DNA of 30,528 bases from a virus, in the IMG/VR virus record IMGVR_UViG_3300021378_000103, positions 1 to 30,528 of that record. The stretch is one strand, 5' to 3'. Positions 1-5,919 of this stretch are shown here, piece by piece. The notes under the pieces are model-generated. The model was not told where the DNA came from. It saw only the letters and a program-made list of their open reading frames with translations, and did no database searches. The first letter of the stretch is position 1. The number at the start of each line of letters is the position of its first letter. Both the position numbers and the translations under genes were made by a program.

Positions 1-18
1 GGGTCAGGCAAGACTAGC

Positions 19-48
19 TTGCAAAGCGCATTATCCTTTGGGATAGTG
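19..48 (+). promoter_or_regulatory. Candidate promoter with overlapping inverted repeat
   Basis: TTGCAA at 19-24 and GATAGT at 42-47 are spaced 17 bases apart, an acceptable sigma-70-like arrangement. A near-perfect inverted repeat (CATTATCC at 29-36, GGATAGTG at 41-48, 7 of 8 positions paired) covers the -10 element. A bound regulator would therefore block polymerase. The downstream gene would be the doubtful small ORF at 80-244. The assignment is from sequence pattern only. Confidence 0.3.
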
Positions 49-79
49 CCTATATTCTTTCAAGATATTGTGAGGGCCG

Positions 80-244
80 ATGGGGCGTGTGGATTTGAGG
101 TGGCTAGACGCCACGCTCACGGCGGAAGAGCGGCGCGACCTTGCCGCGTTTATTTCTTCCCTGGTCGAGGCCCGCGCTGTGCGAGAATGCCCCGGACTTG
201 AGCAGCGACTAAAGAGGCTTCGTCATCGGTCAAAAGTTCAGTAA
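80..244 (+). CDS. Possible small protein antisense to the repressor end (doubtful)
   Basis: This 54-codon ORF starts at ATG 80, a few bases after a GAGGG stretch that could serve as ribosome binding site, and lies downstream of a candidate promoter at 19-47. The predicted product is charged and helical-looking, starting MGRVDLRWLDATLTAEERRD, with no domain I recognise. Its last 95 bases overlap, on the opposite strand, the 3' end of the repressor-like gene, and only one of the two need be real. I favour the repressor because it has a recognisable N-terminal domain. This entry is kept because nothing else explains 1-149. Confidence 0.25.
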   Translation: MGRVDLRWLDATLTAEERRDLAAFISSLVEARAVRECPGLEQRLKRLRHRSKVQ

Positions 245-476
245 GGGCGGGCAATCCGAAGTCGCCCCGACTTTTGTACTTCACGAACGCCTCTAGGGTC
301 TTGCCGTAGTAGGCCGAGATCAGAAGCGCGTTTTCGGCAGACGTTGACGATCCTTCACGGGCCAGCAGCTTGTTTATCACGTCGCGGCTGATGCCCGTAG
401 CGCGAACGATGTCCGCGATCTTGGTCTCTTGATTCTCGAAATGCCACAAAAAGGCGTCTCTGAAGGTCTGTTCCAT
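150..476 (-). CDS. Phage repressor-like helix-turn-helix protein
   Basis: The product is 108 residues. The N-terminal half has the layout of a lambda-repressor/XRE-type DNA-binding domain: residues about 17-40 (QETKIADIVRATGISRDVIN and following) fit a helix-turn-helix, with the recognition helix around SRDVINKLL. Residues 41-70 (SAENALLISAYYGKTLEAF) fit the closing helices of such a domain. The C-terminal third is short and has no peptidase dyad, so this is not a LexA/CI-type self-cleaving repressor. The start at 476 was chosen because the upstream extension of the frame is an antisense shadow of the Cro-like gene. No Shine-Dalgarno precedes this ATG, but a TATAGA box ends 7 bases upstream, so the message may be leaderless. 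It is divergent from the gene at 564, the usual geometry of a lysogeny switch. The exact role is inferred. Confidence 0.8.
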   Translation of the reverse strand: MEQTFRDAFLWHFENQETKIADIVRATGISRDVINKLLAREGSSTSAENALLISAYYGKTLEAFVKYKSRGDFGLPALTELLTDDEASLVAAQVRGILAQRGPRPGKK

Positions 477-563
477 GGGGCAGTCTATACCTACAACATG
501 TTTTTCCGGAAACGTGGCAATTGGCACTTGCGCAAAAGTGTGCCTTTTGGCATAGTCGACGGC
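477..563. promoter_or_regulatory. Divergent promoter-operator region of the phage switch
   Basis: These 87 bases separate two divergent regulators. Two perfect palindromes lie inside: TTTCCGGAAA at 503-512 and TTGCGCAA at 528-535; the second sits within a CACTT...AAGTG inverted repeat (525-529/536-540). A reverse-strand -10 box TATAGA covers 489-484, with a weak TTTCCG -35 17 bases upstream that falls in the first palindrome. A forward -10 CATAGT covers 551-556, with TTGCGC at 528-533 exactly 17 bases upstream, in the second palindrome. Each -10 ends 7 bases before the start codon it serves, and neither gene has a Shine-Dalgarno. Binding at either palindrome would therefore occlude a promoter. 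Operator function is inferred. Confidence 0.6.
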
Positions 564-863
564 ATGACAAAACTTCATGACATCATCCCATGCGTTGAGG
601 CGAAGGCTTTGGAAGCTGGCGTGACGCCCGCGCACCTTTGCCGCTTGGCGTCTGGCAACCCACGGCTCTTTGAGCGCCTCAAGTCACGGGTCGCCCAGAT
701 CGAGCGGGATATTTCCAGGATTGATGCGGCTTTTGCCATATTGACTCCATCGGCGTCCAATTGCGGATCTGGCGACGGTTCCTTGCCTGCAGGCAATCAT
801 ACGCACGATGTAGCGAATAGTCAAGATTTGGAAACAATCCCTGCCCAAAAGGACAGGGAATGA
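564..863 (+). CDS. Cro-like / early phage regulator
   Basis: The 99-residue product is divergent from the repressor-like gene. Its N-terminal ~55 residues are helical and end in a basic segment (PAHLCRLASGNPRLFERLKS). I recall similar sequences in small DNA-binding proteins of rhodobacterial prophages. The remaining tail (from about residue 60) is Ser/Gly/Asn/His-rich and probably disordered. The start at ATG 564 was chosen because the frame upstream runs through the intergenic operators; the ATG lies 7 bases after a CATAGT -10 box and lacks a Shine-Dalgarno, suggesting leaderless translation. The stop overlaps the next potential start as ATGA (860-863). Cro-like function is inferred from position. 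Another early regulator, such as a CII-like protein, is possible. Confidence 0.65.
   Translation: MTKLHDIIPCVEAKALEAGVTPAHLCRLASGNPRLFERLKSRVAQIERDISRIDAAFAILTPSASNCGSGDGSLPAGNHTHDVANSQDLETIPAQKDRE
783..796. promoter_or_regulatory. 14-bp perfect palindrome, candidate operator
   Basis: TTGCCTGCAGGCAA reads identically on both strands. It has the same TTGC/GCAA half-ends as the TTGCGCAA palindrome at 528-535, with six extra central bases. It lies inside the 3' part of the Cro-like gene, about 65 bases before the next possible start at 860. A second binding site for one of the two switch proteins is plausible, but chance cannot be excluded for a single palindrome. Confidence 0.35.
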
Positions 864-1066
864 CCTCCCCCCGCGTCACTGCCGGTGACCGCTTCACCAT
901 CGCGGGCAACTGCGAGGCGGGTCACACCGTCTCGCATTTTTATTCAGAGACCATGACAGCAGTCGGGCTTGCATACCCCGTACCAGCAGCACCGGGGGGC
1001 GGCTGTCTGCTGTCGTGCGCCCCCAGCGCCGCCCCCTATGTCCTCCCTGTGGGGGCGGCGCAATGA
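860..1066 (+). CDS. Possible small protein in the leader before rusA (doubtful)
   Basis: This 68-codon ORF is joined to its neighbours by ATGA overlaps at both ends (860-863 and 1063-1066), which argues for coding. Against it, the second half translates the GC-rich hairpin sequence into Pro/Ala/Gly/Cys-rich residues with no domain character. The likely ribosome binding site (AGGGA, 855-859) is held in a 6-bp stem, TCCCTG 838-843 with CAGGGA 854-859. The ORF may be a leader peptide whose translation governs folding of the hairpins at 995-1061, or simply non-coding leader. Confidence 0.35.
   Translation: MTSPRVTAGDRFTIAGNCEAGHTVSHFYSETMTAVGLAYPVPAAPGGGCLLSCAPSAAPYVLPVGAAQ
995..1061 (+). promoter_or_regulatory. 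Competing hairpins immediately before the rusA start
   Basis: GCGCCGCCCCC at 1026-1036 pairs perfectly with GGGGGCGGCGC at 1051-1061, an 11-bp all-GC stem with a 14-base loop that ends one base before the rusA ATG. A second copy of GGGGGCGGC at 995-1003 can pair with the same GCCGCCCCC at 1028-1036. The two structures are mutually exclusive, as in attenuators. The downstream hairpin would hide the ribosome-loading region of rusA; the upstream pairing would free it. No U-tract follows, so control of translation or pausing is more likely than intrinsic termination. Folding is inferred from complementarity. Confidence 0.55.
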
Positions 1067-1410
1067 AAATAACCCTGCCCTGGCCACCGTCGAAGCTGTC
1101 GCCAAATGCCCGCATTCACTGGGCACCGAAGCGCAAGATGACACAGGAATACCGGGCGGCCTGCTTTTACGAGGCCCGCAAGTCCGGCGTCTGGCCATTG
1201 GATTGCGACACGCTGCCTTTGACGATCACCTTTTGCCCGCCTGACAAGCGCGGGCGGGATCGGGACAACATGATTGCCAGCTTCAAGGCCGGTCAAGACG
1301 GCCTGTCCGATGCCGTGGGCATTGATGACAAGCATTTCGTCCCAACCTACCGCGTCTGCGACCCCATCAAGGGCGGCGCGGTCATCGTGGAGTTTGACCA
1401 TGCCGTTTGA
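1063..1410 (+). CDS. rusA: RusA-family Holliday junction resolvase
   Basis: The 115-residue protein has the RusA fold signature: an N-terminal beta strand (MKITLPWPPSKLSPNARIHW), then the conserved acidic cluster RDRDNM (D66, D68, N69), the K75 region, and DGLSDAVGIDD (residues 79-89, with D88/D89). RusA is a Mg-dependent homodimer that cuts four-way DNA junctions symmetrically. In phages it resolves recombination or replication branches before packaging. The length matches the family (about 110-130). The start overlaps the upstream ORF as ATGA and follows a strong hairpin by one base. The 3' end overlaps the next gene by 11 bases. Confidence 0.95.
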   Translation: MKITLPWPPSKLSPNARIHWAPKRKMTQEYRAACFYEARKSGVWPLDCDTLPLTITFCPPDKRGRDRDNMIASFKAGQDGLSDAVGIDDKHFVPTYRVCDPIKGGAVIVEFDHAV

Positions 1411-1699
1411 AATCCAAACACAAGTCAACACGCCCAATCTGTTCAAGACGGATCTAGTCGGCACGTTGGAACAGGCCGCCCGCGATGGCCTGCCTGATGA
1501 CTTCACCCAGGCGCAACTCGACGACGCTATGGCGCAACTGATCATGGGCGAGTTGCGCAGCCCCAAAACGCTCAAGACAGTCCGCCGCCGCCTGGTCGGC
1601 CTGTGGTCGCTCATAGCGCCGCTGGCGGAGCGTGAGCCGGAAGTCTTTGACGAAATCATTCTCGAATACCTCGACCGGCAACAAACGCTGTCCGAGTGA
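1400..1699 (+). CDS. Small uncharacterised phage protein
   Basis: The 99-residue protein overlaps rusA by 11 bases and lies between resolvase and SSB, so a role in replication, recombination or host takeover is likely. It is almost entirely helical in appearance. There is an acidic/Gln-rich middle (residues 31-50) and a basic stretch, KTLKTVRRRL, around residues 57-66. The second half ends in a run of acidic and hydrophobic residues (EPEVFDEIILEYLDRQ). I do not recognise a family. The start at ATG 1400 gives a normal small overlap; the longer upstream frame is a shadow of rusA. Confidence 0.85.
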   Translation: MPFEIQTQVNTPNLFKTDLVGTLEQAARDGLPDDFTQAQLDDAMAQLIMGELRSPKTLKTVRRRLVGLWSLIAPLAEREPEVFDEIILEYLDRQQTLSE

Positions 1700-1704
1700 T
1701 CCGC

Positions 1705-1721
1705 GCACGGCGGTTCCGTGC
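1705..1721 (+). promoter_or_regulatory. Intergenic hairpin before the SSB gene
   Basis: GCACGG (1705-1710) and CCGTGC (1716-1721) form a perfect 6-bp stem with a five-base loop, followed by ATAAAAACT. It is in the 43-base gap between 1699 and 1743. With no T-run on either side it is more likely an mRNA-processing, pausing or stability element than a full terminator. Confidence 0.3.
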
Positions 1722-1742
1722 ATAAAAACTGAAAGCAATACG

Positions 1743-2378
1743 ATGGCAAACAATTCCGACTTCCTGAAAATCATGGTCTCTGACGTGACGCTGCATTGGC
1801 CGCGCCTCGATCATCCATACCGCTACAACAACGCCGAAAAGCGGACTGAGGCTTGCGCCGCAACCGTCAACGGCGCTGGCTATTCCATCGCCTGGGACAT
1901 GCCGATGGATGACGCTCGCGCCCTCCACGCATCGCTGAAAGAGCATTACAACGCTTGCCGGGCTGGCAACAAGAAGCTGCCCGAGTTCAGCCAAGTGTTC
2001 GGGATGAAGAAGGACGAGGAAGCGGGCACCGTCCGCTTTACCGCCAAGAAGCGGGCGATGTCCAATGACGGCAAGGAAAACAAACCGCCCCGCGTGATCG
2101 GCGGCGATCTGACTGACCTTGACGACAAGGGCATCTGGTCCGGCTCCACCGGAAACCTGCGCGTTCTCGCATTCCCCACGACTGACCCAGACGGCAAGGG
2201 CGGTATTTCCATGCTGCTTGATGTCGTCCAGGTCATCGAAGCTGTCTACGGCGGCGACGGCATTGAGGACGATTTCGCGCCGGTCAAAGCGTCCAAGCCG
2301 ATGACTGAGGACTTCGACGCGCCAACGCCGCAGCCGGAAAAGCAAACCCCGGCGATGGCGGATGACGGCGGCTTCTAA
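1743..2378 (+). CDS. Phage single-stranded-DNA-binding protein (DUF2815 / T7 gp2.5-like)
   Basis: The 211-residue protein begins with a strand-rich segment typical of the OB-fold of DUF2815 proteins (KIMVSDVTLHWPRLDHPYRY near residues 9-28). The middle is lysine-rich (FTAKKRAMSNDGKENKPPRV), followed by a glycine-rich beta region. The last ~30 residues are acidic and disordered and end in DDGGF. An acidic tail ending in Phe is the hallmark of SSB and T7 gp2.5 C-termini, which dock polymerase and helicase. The likely role is coating single-stranded DNA at phage forks, working with the primase-helicase encoded next. No DNA polymerase is in this window. The family assignment is from sequence pattern and context. 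Confidence 0.88.
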   Translation: MANNSDFLKIMVSDVTLHWPRLDHPYRYNNAEKRTEACAATVNGAGYSIAWDMPMDDARALHASLKEHYNACRAGNKKLPEFSQVFGMKKDEEAGTVRFTAKKRAMSNDGKENKPPRVIGGDLTDLDDKGIWSGSTGNLRVLAFPTTDPDGKGGISMLLDVVQVIEAVYGGDGIEDDFAPVKASKPMTEDFDAPTPQPEKQTPAMADDGGF

Positions 2379-2385
2379 GCCAACT

Positions 2386-2411
2386 GACCCGGCTGCCACG
2401 GTGGCCGGGTC
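2386..2411 (+). promoter_or_regulatory. 8-bp GC hairpin after the SSB gene
   Basis: GACCCGGC (2386-2393) pairs with GCCGGGTC (2404-2411) around a 10-base loop, within the 56-base gap between the SSB and primase-helicase genes. No U-tract follows, so it may act as a weak or Rho-dependent attenuator or 3'-end stabiliser, lowering helicase relative to SSB. The stem is seen; the function is inferred. Confidence 0.4.
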
Positions 2412-2434
2412 CACCTTCTGAAACACAATCCAGA

Positions 2435-4426
2435 ATGGGGCGAAACGTGGTGCCAGCCGAACAACTCAAAGCCGACCGCGCCGCAATCAAGGCCGATCTG
2501 GAATACATGACAGCCCGTTGGGGTGAACTGTCACAGCCTGCCGTTTTCGAGGTGCGGGCCTTCAAGGAACACAGCCAGCCCCAGACCGCCCGTTTTAAGC
2601 CGGAATGGCTGGACGACGCCGTGACATGGGTCGCGGACATGAATGCCATCGGCTTCAACACCTACGCCGTCCGCAACCCCATTCGCGCCGATGTCTCAAA
2701 GTCCGCGTCCGATGCGGACATCATTGCCGCATTCTTCTTATGGGCCGACTGCGACGAGGCAAACAGCGCCGAAAACGTGCGCCGTTGGGATGGCCCGAAG
2801 TATTCCGCCGCCGTCACAACCGGCAAAATCCCAGAGGTCCGCGTCCACACCTATTGGGCGCTGGATACACCGGAAACCGATCTGGACGCATGGCGGGCCG
2901 TGCAGATGTCCATTGCCGCCCACTTTGGGTCGGACAGGACCGTCATCAACCCAAGCCGCATCATGCGGATTGCTGGCACAGTGGCCTACCCAGCAACCCA
3001 CAAGCAAGAGCGCGGCTATATCCCCGAATTGGTCACGATCCGCACGACATACCCAGACGCCCGCGCACCGGTCACACTGGACCAAATGCGCCGCGCCTTT
3101 GGCCTGACACAGCCCGCGCCCCCGTCGTCATCCTTCACGATTGAAACCGGACCGCCGTCGCTTGATCGGGAACGCCTCAAGATCCAGGCGCTAGAAGGGC
3201 GGGAATGGCATAGCGCCGTGATCCGCCTTGTGGCGTCCTACGTTGGCAAGGGTCTGTCAGATGACGAGATCCACAGCCTGACCGATCCGCTGACGCTGGC
3301 AGGCTATACGGTCGAACAGACGCGCCGCGAGGTCCAGGCGGCCATAGAAGGCGCAAGGCGCAAAGGGTGGACGCCAGAGCCGCAACCGCAGCCCATAGAA
3401 CCCACGCCGCAAGTCATCGCGGACTTCAAGATTGATAGCAGCGCCGACTTTCTGGCCGACCTACAGCCGCTGGAGTACCTCGTTGACGGCATCCTGCCAT
3501 CAGGCGTGGTCTACAGCCTCACAGGCTTTGCAGGGCACGGCAAGACGACGCTGGCGCTACAGTTTGCCTTATCCATCGCCCAGGGCGAGACATTCAGCGA
3601 CAGAGACACCAGCAAGGGCGCTGTTCTCGTTCTGGCAGGCGAGAACCCCTACAACGTGAAGTGGCAATACGCCGCCGCTCTGGCCGCCAGGGGGCTAAAC
3701 GCGGCTGACGTGGACATCCACTGGATACAGGGCCGGTTCAGCGTTGACCAATTCTCTGAGGTGGTCCGCGCCAAGATGCGGCAAATCCCCAATCTCAAGC
3801 TGGTCATCGTTGACAGCCTTCAAGCCTTCTTTGAGGGCGACAATGACAACGACAATTCGCAGATGGTCACAATGGCCCACAAGATGCGGGAATTGGCGAA
3901 CATAGAAACGCGCCCCGCGATGCTCGTCATTGCGCACCCGGCGGGCAAGACGCCATCAAAGGACAACCTCGTCCCGCGTGGCGGCGGGGCCTTCTTGAAT
4001 GAGATTGACGGTAACCTGACCGTCTGGTCACAGGACGCCTCACAACAAACCCTGCACCACTCACAGAAGTTTAGGGGCGCTGGCTTCGATCCGCTTGAAT
4101 GGGTGATGCAGATCCACGAATTTGACCACCTCACAGACATCCACGGCACACCGCTCAAGCTGCCCGTCAGCCGCCCCGAAATGGCCATAGAGCGGGTCAA
4201 CCGTGAAGTGAAGATGGACAGCCTGCTCAAGCAATACCTCGACTGGGTGGACCAGGCTCGCATTCCGTCAGAGCGGGACGCAGCGGTTCAGTGGATGGTG
4301 TCACGCCGCAAGGTCCGCGCCGTCATTGATACGGCCAAGGACGAGAAACTCATCAAGCGCCACGCCAAGACATACGTCCTGACACAAGGCGGGAAAGACT
4401 TTCTGGAGGCCGAAAATGCGGGCTGA
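2435..4426 (+). CDS. Fused RepB-like primase and RecA-like (RepA-type) replicative helicase
   Basis: This 663-residue protein has three parts. Residues about 30-220 resemble RepB-like archaeo-eukaryotic primases: a DxD-like FLWADCDE (D105, D107), a histidine in VHTYWALD (H138), and the strongly conserved NPSRIMRIAGT (172-182). Residues about 340-570 are a RecA-like ATPase of the RepA hexameric helicase group, with Walker A GFAGHGKTT (364-372, K370) and Walker B LKLVIVD (454-460, D460). They are followed by the polar loop region MLVIAHPAGK. The last ~70 residues look like a winged-helix domain (VQWMVSRRKVRAVIDTAKDE). The protein would prime and unwind DNA at the phage fork, a functional analogue of T7 gp4 built from different domains. 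A candidate origin follows directly. Confidence 0.93.
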   Translation: MGRNVVPAEQLKADRAAIKADLEYMTARWGELSQPAVFEVRAFKEHSQPQTARFKPEWLDDAVTWVADMNAIGFNTYAVRNPIRADVSKSASDADIIAAFFLWADCDEANSAENVRRWDGPKYSAAVTTGKIPEVRVHTYWALDTPETDLDAWRAVQMSIAAHFGSDRTVINPSRIMRIAGTVAYPATHKQERGYIPELVTIRTTYPDARAPVTLDQMRRAFGLTQPAPPSSSFTIETGPPSLDRERLKIQALEGREWHSAVIRLVASYVGKGLSDDEIHSLTDPLTLAGYTVEQTRREVQAAIEGARRKGWTPEPQPQPIEPTPQVIADFKIDSSADFLADLQPLEYLVDGILPSGVVYSLTGFAGHGKTTLALQFALSIAQGETFSDRDTSKGAVLVLAGENPYNVKWQYAAALAARGLNAADVDIHWIQGRFSVDQFSEVVRAKMRQIPNLKLVIVDSLQAFFEGDNDNDNSQMVTMAHKMRELANIETRPAMLVIAHPAGKTPSKDNLVPRGGGAFLNEIDGNLTVWSQDASQQTLHHSQKFRGAGFDPLEWVMQIHEFDHLTDIHGTPLKLPVSRPEMAIERVNREVKMDSLLKQYLDWVDQARIPSERDAAVQWMVSRRKVRAVIDTAKDEKLIKRHAKTYVLTQGGKDFLEAENAG

Positions 4427-4444
4427 TTTGACCCCAAAAACGCT

Positions 4445-4646
4445 TGGTCCGCTTTGCGAAAATGGCCGGACCAACGGACCAAATGAAAAGCGGACCACGG
4501 ACCGGACCAAGAGCGGACCAAAGGCCATTTTCGTTAAGCAAAAACAAAAGGTTATGCGTGGACCACTCTTTGGTCCGGTCTGGTCCAACTGGTGTTTTGG
4601 TACTGGTCCGGTCCGCAGTGTGTCCGTAGGACACTACGGCGGACCA
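4445..4646. repeat. GGACC/GGTCC iteron-like array, candidate replication origin
   Basis: Thirteen GGACC or GGTCC cores lie between 4446 and 4645, mostly as CGGACCA or its complement TGGTCCG. Forward copies start at 4467, 4475, 4491, 4498 (variant), 4503 and 4514. Mainly inverted copies follow, at 4571, 4581, 4604 and 4609, with single copies at 4445 (inverted), 4559 and 4640 (forward). Between the two clusters, 4521-4558 is A/T-richer (about 63%) with runs of A. A hairpin, CCGTAG 4624-4629 with CTACGG 4634-4639, lies at the right edge. Iterons facing an AT-rich segment directly downstream of a primase-helicase are what a phage or plasmid origin looks like. The frames across it give no convincing protein. 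A regulatory site for a phage protein is the main alternative. Confidence 0.6.
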
Positions 4647-4693
4647 ACCGAACCATCGGGCCAAGATTTGAACCAATGGAAAGGATGTCGGCA

Positions 4694-5281
4694 ATGAAAG
4701 CCAAGCAGGCCCGCGCCATGCGCCAGAGGAAAGATGACCGGATGATCCACGGTCCGGTGGACAAGCAGTCCATCGAATGTGATTTCGTCCTGGGTCCATA
4801 CGACGCCGCTGTCAGGGCAATGGGCATCAAGTGGGGCGTTGACCGTCTGCCAGACTTGGTGACGCCGGATCTGGCCCAACGCTTCGGCAAGGCGATGGCC
4901 GCGCTGAATGAGGCCGTCGAAGCCAACGACCCTGAGTTGGTCAAGGCGAAGGTCATCAACGCGGTGAAGGGCATCAACGCGCTGGACGCAGCCGCCGAGG
5001 CATCCGGTGCGCCGAAGGCAAGTCCGCATGTCATCGAATTCGAGATCGACGGCAACAAGTGCGCCTTGCTCACCAATGACGAGGCTTGGCCCGCGCTAAA
5101 GGCGCAGCGGCCCGATCTGTTCTTTTACACGATGACCGACATCAAGGGCATGATCCGCGCCGCAGGGCCTACCGGCGAATTGCTGGAGGAAACCCGCAAG
5201 CATTTCCCAGACGCAAAGATCGTCCCAACCAATCGCGGCAAGCCCAATTACGACCTGGGCGGCGACTTCATTCCATTTTGA
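4694..5281 (+). CDS. Uncharacterised replication-region protein with SSB-like C-terminal tip
   Basis: The 195-residue protein has a basic N-terminus (MKAKQARAMRQRKDDR), a helical middle (residues about 35-105, with alanine-rich helices), and a C-terminal alpha/beta part (VIEFEIDGNKCALLTND, DLFFYTMTDIKGMIRAA). It ends DLGGDFIPF. That ending closely resembles the bacterial SSB tip (acidic residues then IPF), which binds PriA, RecQ, exonuclease I and other repair proteins. It suggests binding to host SSB partners or mimicry of SSB. ATG 4694 was chosen because AAGGA at 4681-4685 is ideally spaced; ATG 4676 or 4685 are alternatives. I recognise no full-length family. Confidence 0.85.
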   Translation: MKAKQARAMRQRKDDRMIHGPVDKQSIECDFVLGPYDAAVRAMGIKWGVDRLPDLVTPDLAQRFGKAMAALNEAVEANDPELVKAKVINAVKGINALDAAAEASGAPKASPHVIEFEIDGNKCALLTNDEAWPALKAQRPDLFFYTMTDIKGMIRAAGPTGELLEETRKHFPDAKIVPTNRGKPNYDLGGDFIPF

Positions 5282-5295
5282 AAGGACCAACCGAA

Positions 5296-5697
5296 ATGAA
5301 TGCACACACACGCACAGTCGCGCAAATGGCCCACAACAATATAATCGGCAGCGCATCCTTCCAAGACGCCTACCGCCGCCGTTGGGAGGCCGAGGTTTTC
5401 AAATCGCGGACCACTCAGGAACAGGATGCCAAGCGCAAGCAGCGCGACGACGCGCGGTCCATCATCAACCGGGATCGGCACCGCCAAATGTGGGAGGCCC
5501 AGATCAGGCCGCTTCTTGCGAAGTACCCGCAGCCGATCAGGGCGCTGTCTGAAAGCACCGGCATCCCGCATCACCTGGTCAACCAGATCCTGCGGTGGGC
5601 GAAATACGAGGGCCTGGTGATGAAGGGCAAGGATACCCGCGTCCCTGACAACCGGGGGCAGACGGTGCGACGCCCGACATGGAAGCTGGCGAAGTGA
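5296..5697 (+). CDS. Small basic protein with C-terminal winged-helix-like domain
   Basis: The 133-residue protein is preceded by AAAGGA ten bases from its ATG. Residues about 20-70 are highly charged and helical, rich in Arg, Lys, Gln and Asp (RTTQEQDAKRKQRDDARS). Residues about 76-115 read as a winged helix-turn-helix: YPQPIRALSESTGIPHHLVN is helix-turn-helix-like and LRWAKYEGLVMKG would be the wing. The likely function is DNA binding, either as a regulator of the next transcription unit or as a replication accessory such as an origin-binding or helicase-loading protein. The location next to the repeat array supports but does not prove the second. No family name can be given. Confidence 0.82.
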   Translation: MNAHTRTVAQMAHNNIIGSASFQDAYRRRWEAEVFKSRTTQEQDAKRKQRDDARSIINRDRHRQMWEAQIRPLLAKYPQPIRALSESTGIPHHLVNQILRWAKYEGLVMKGKDTRVPDNRGQTVRRPTWKLAK

Positions 5698-5885
5698 CGC
5701 CCGATCAACTCACAGCGGGCCGCAGCGAGGCCGAGTTGCTGCGGATGGCCATCCATCCCGCCATAGAACGCGCTGACACCGTTGTCCTACGGGTTGTGGC
5801 AACTCAGCTAGGGCTGACACCCCGGACGCACTCAGAGGACGCAGGACGGCCTTACGTGGCCCCTGTGGACACACTCGACATCTAG
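5679..5885 (+). CDS. Small uncharacterised phage protein
   Basis: The product is 68 residues if ATG 5679 is used (19-base overlap with the preceding gene) or 63 residues from GTG 5694, which makes a GTGA overlap with the upstream stop. The second is attractive because such 4-base junctions recur here. The sequence has one helical stretch (SEAELLRMAIHPAIERADTV) and a polar C-terminus. It is the last gene before the NusG-like gene. No domain is recognised. Confidence 0.6.
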   Translation: MEAGEVTPDQLTAGRSEAELLRMAIHPAIERADTVVLRVVATQLGLTPRTHSEDAGRPYVAPVDTLDI

Positions 5886-5919
5886 GCCCCCCAGAGGGCA
5901 CAGCAGAGAGGCAGGCAAT

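Noticed and set aside
1-149. Phage attachment site or integrase-linked region at the window start.
   Set aside because: No integrase, tRNA fragment or direct repeat is visible; only a candidate promoter/operator and a doubtful small ORF.
1656-2426. Reverse-strand ORF of 256 codons opposite the SSB gene.
   Set aside because: Antisense shadow; the forward frame carries the acidic Phe-ended tail and family pattern of a DNA-binding protein.
4552-4560. TTATGCGTG as a DnaA box in the AT-rich core of the repeat array.
   Set aside because: Only about six of nine positions fit the consensus; too weak to use as origin evidence.
4416-4697. Forward ORF across the repeat array, beginning in ATGA-like overlap with the primase-helicase end.
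   Set aside because: Its product is a translation of the GGACC repeats (repeated Gly-Pro, Thr, Arg) with no domain; the repeats run in both orientations, which favours a cis-acting DNA element.
5281-5288. AAAGGACC before the genes at 5296 and 21393 as extra copies of the origin repeat.
   Set aside because: These coincide with ordinary AAAGGA ribosome binding sites and lack the leading C of the repeat; chance overlap is the simpler reading.
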